This document shows positions 63,648-64,000 of a DNA stretch of 64,000 nt, piece after piece (positions within the stretch are counted from its first letter, which is position 1; each line of letters opens with the position of its first letter). Origin of the DNA: an uncultured bacterium (GTDB lineage: Bacteria; Actinomycetota; Coriobacteriia; Coriobacteriales; Coriobacteriaceae); contig CAJMLY010000002.1 in NCBI GenBank assembly GCA_905214425.1, positions 124,001 through 188,000 on the forward strand, in the 5' to 3' direction. The notes beneath the pieces were generated by a model. That model was not told the origin of the DNA. It searched no databases and saw only the letters and a list, made by a program, of their open reading frames with translations. A program made the translations under genes and the position numbers.

Positions 63648-64000
63648 ATGAACAAAGGGAAAGCCGCCACGACGCTCGCCGTCGCCGTGGCGTTGCTGGC
63701 GCTGGCGGTGCTCGCCGTCCTGCCGCAGCCCGAGAGGAACCCGTACGTGGTGCGCGAGGTGCCCGCCGCGGAAGAGGACACGACAATGGAGATAAAAGAG
63801 ACGGGAGGCGGCATCGACTGGGACGCCCTTCCCGCCTCCGTCGTCGCATGGGTGCGCGTGCCGGGCACGACCGTCGACTACCCGATCGTCCAGGGCCGGC
63901 CTGAATCGCCCGACTTCTACCTCACGCACGACTCCGACGGCGGGAGGTCGGTATGGGGTGCTCCCTACATCGACGCCGGGTGCGCGCAGGGCGTCGGGAG
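63648..64000 (+). CDS. Class B sortase (3'-truncated by window)
   Basis: The first 117 codons of a class B sortase. An N-terminal membrane anchor (about 6-27) leads to ASVVAWVRVPGTTVDYPIVQ, then YLTHDSDGGRSVWGAPYIDA, the standard SrtB N-terminal pattern; the catalytic histidine, cysteine and arginine lie beyond the window. GGGGGAGG precedes the ATG. It follows the adhesin gene and is probably dedicated to it. Confidence 0.88.
   Translation, partial: MNKGKAATTLAVAVALLALAVLAVLPQPERNPYVVREVPAAEEDTTMEIKETGGGIDWDALPASVVAWVRVPGTTVDYPIVQGRPESPDFYLTHDSDGGRSVWGAPYIDAGCAQGVG

Noticed and set aside
52140..63929. Very long minus-strand frames across the conjugative element (up to 1244 codons)
   Set aside because: They are mirror frames of GC-rich genes; the plus-strand frames carry the conserved motifs and ribosome sites.

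Overview
The window looks like the chromosome of a gut Coriobacteriia, most likely Collinsella. This rests on moderately high G+C, Gram-positive lipoproteins and sortase-anchored surface proteins, a spread of multicopy intergenic hairpins, and gene types familiar from that genus. No rRNA or tRNA gene was seen, so the genus call is an inference.

Bases 1 to about 42,000 are ordinary chromosome: the end of ung, an SDR oxidoreductase with a VUT-type transporter, prfC, a GntR/ABC cluster, a ClC-type channel, a LOG-family protein, a K+ channel, two hybrid histidine kinases (one fused to, one paired with, solute-binding domains), a PNPOx-like protein, a PatB/MalY-like C-S lyase, trmO, an HTH/zinc-ribbon/TipAS regulator, a glutaredoxin, a dihydrouridine synthase and a large ABC exporter. 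Next come a redox cluster (TlpA lipoprotein, NapH/CcoG-like polyferredoxin, a 48-residue CXXC protein) with a divergent two-component system, a LuxR regulator beside a broken giant surface protein, an XRE/membrane-protein pair, a type IIA topoisomerase pair, an AAA ATPase behind three 19-bp tandem repeats, a flavodoxin-type oxidoreductase and an LPXTG protein.

Bases 42,000 to 48,100 are an accessory patchwork: a decayed macrodomain-linked-type sirtuin, a DUF4143 ATPase, two near-identical yjdF genes with shared leaders, a ToxN/TenpN-like type III toxin with a structured upstream RNA, and an Abi_2 (AbiF-like) HEPN protein followed by two tandem homologous small RNA genes, each with its own promoter and terminator. 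Four copies of a short sequence (core TATTCCCACT, one copy with a mismatch) divide this region into modules and look like stacked attachment sites. The core resembles the 3' end of guaA, a known integration hot spot.

Bases 48,400 to 64,000 are the left part of an integrative conjugative element with clearly higher G+C. In order it carries two excisionase-like HTH proteins, a replication initiator-like protein with iteron-like repeats in its 3' end, a DnaC-like loader, a DUF3801/PcfB-like protein, a VirD4 coupling protein, Maff2/VirB2-like, PrgI/VirB3, VirB4, a CwlT-like peptidoglycan hydrolase, VirB6-like, unknown transfer genes, and a thioester/SpaA/VaFE adhesin followed by a class B sortase cut by the window end. 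Relaxase and integrase are not in the window. The surface adhesin and its sortase probably act in mating contact or host attachment.
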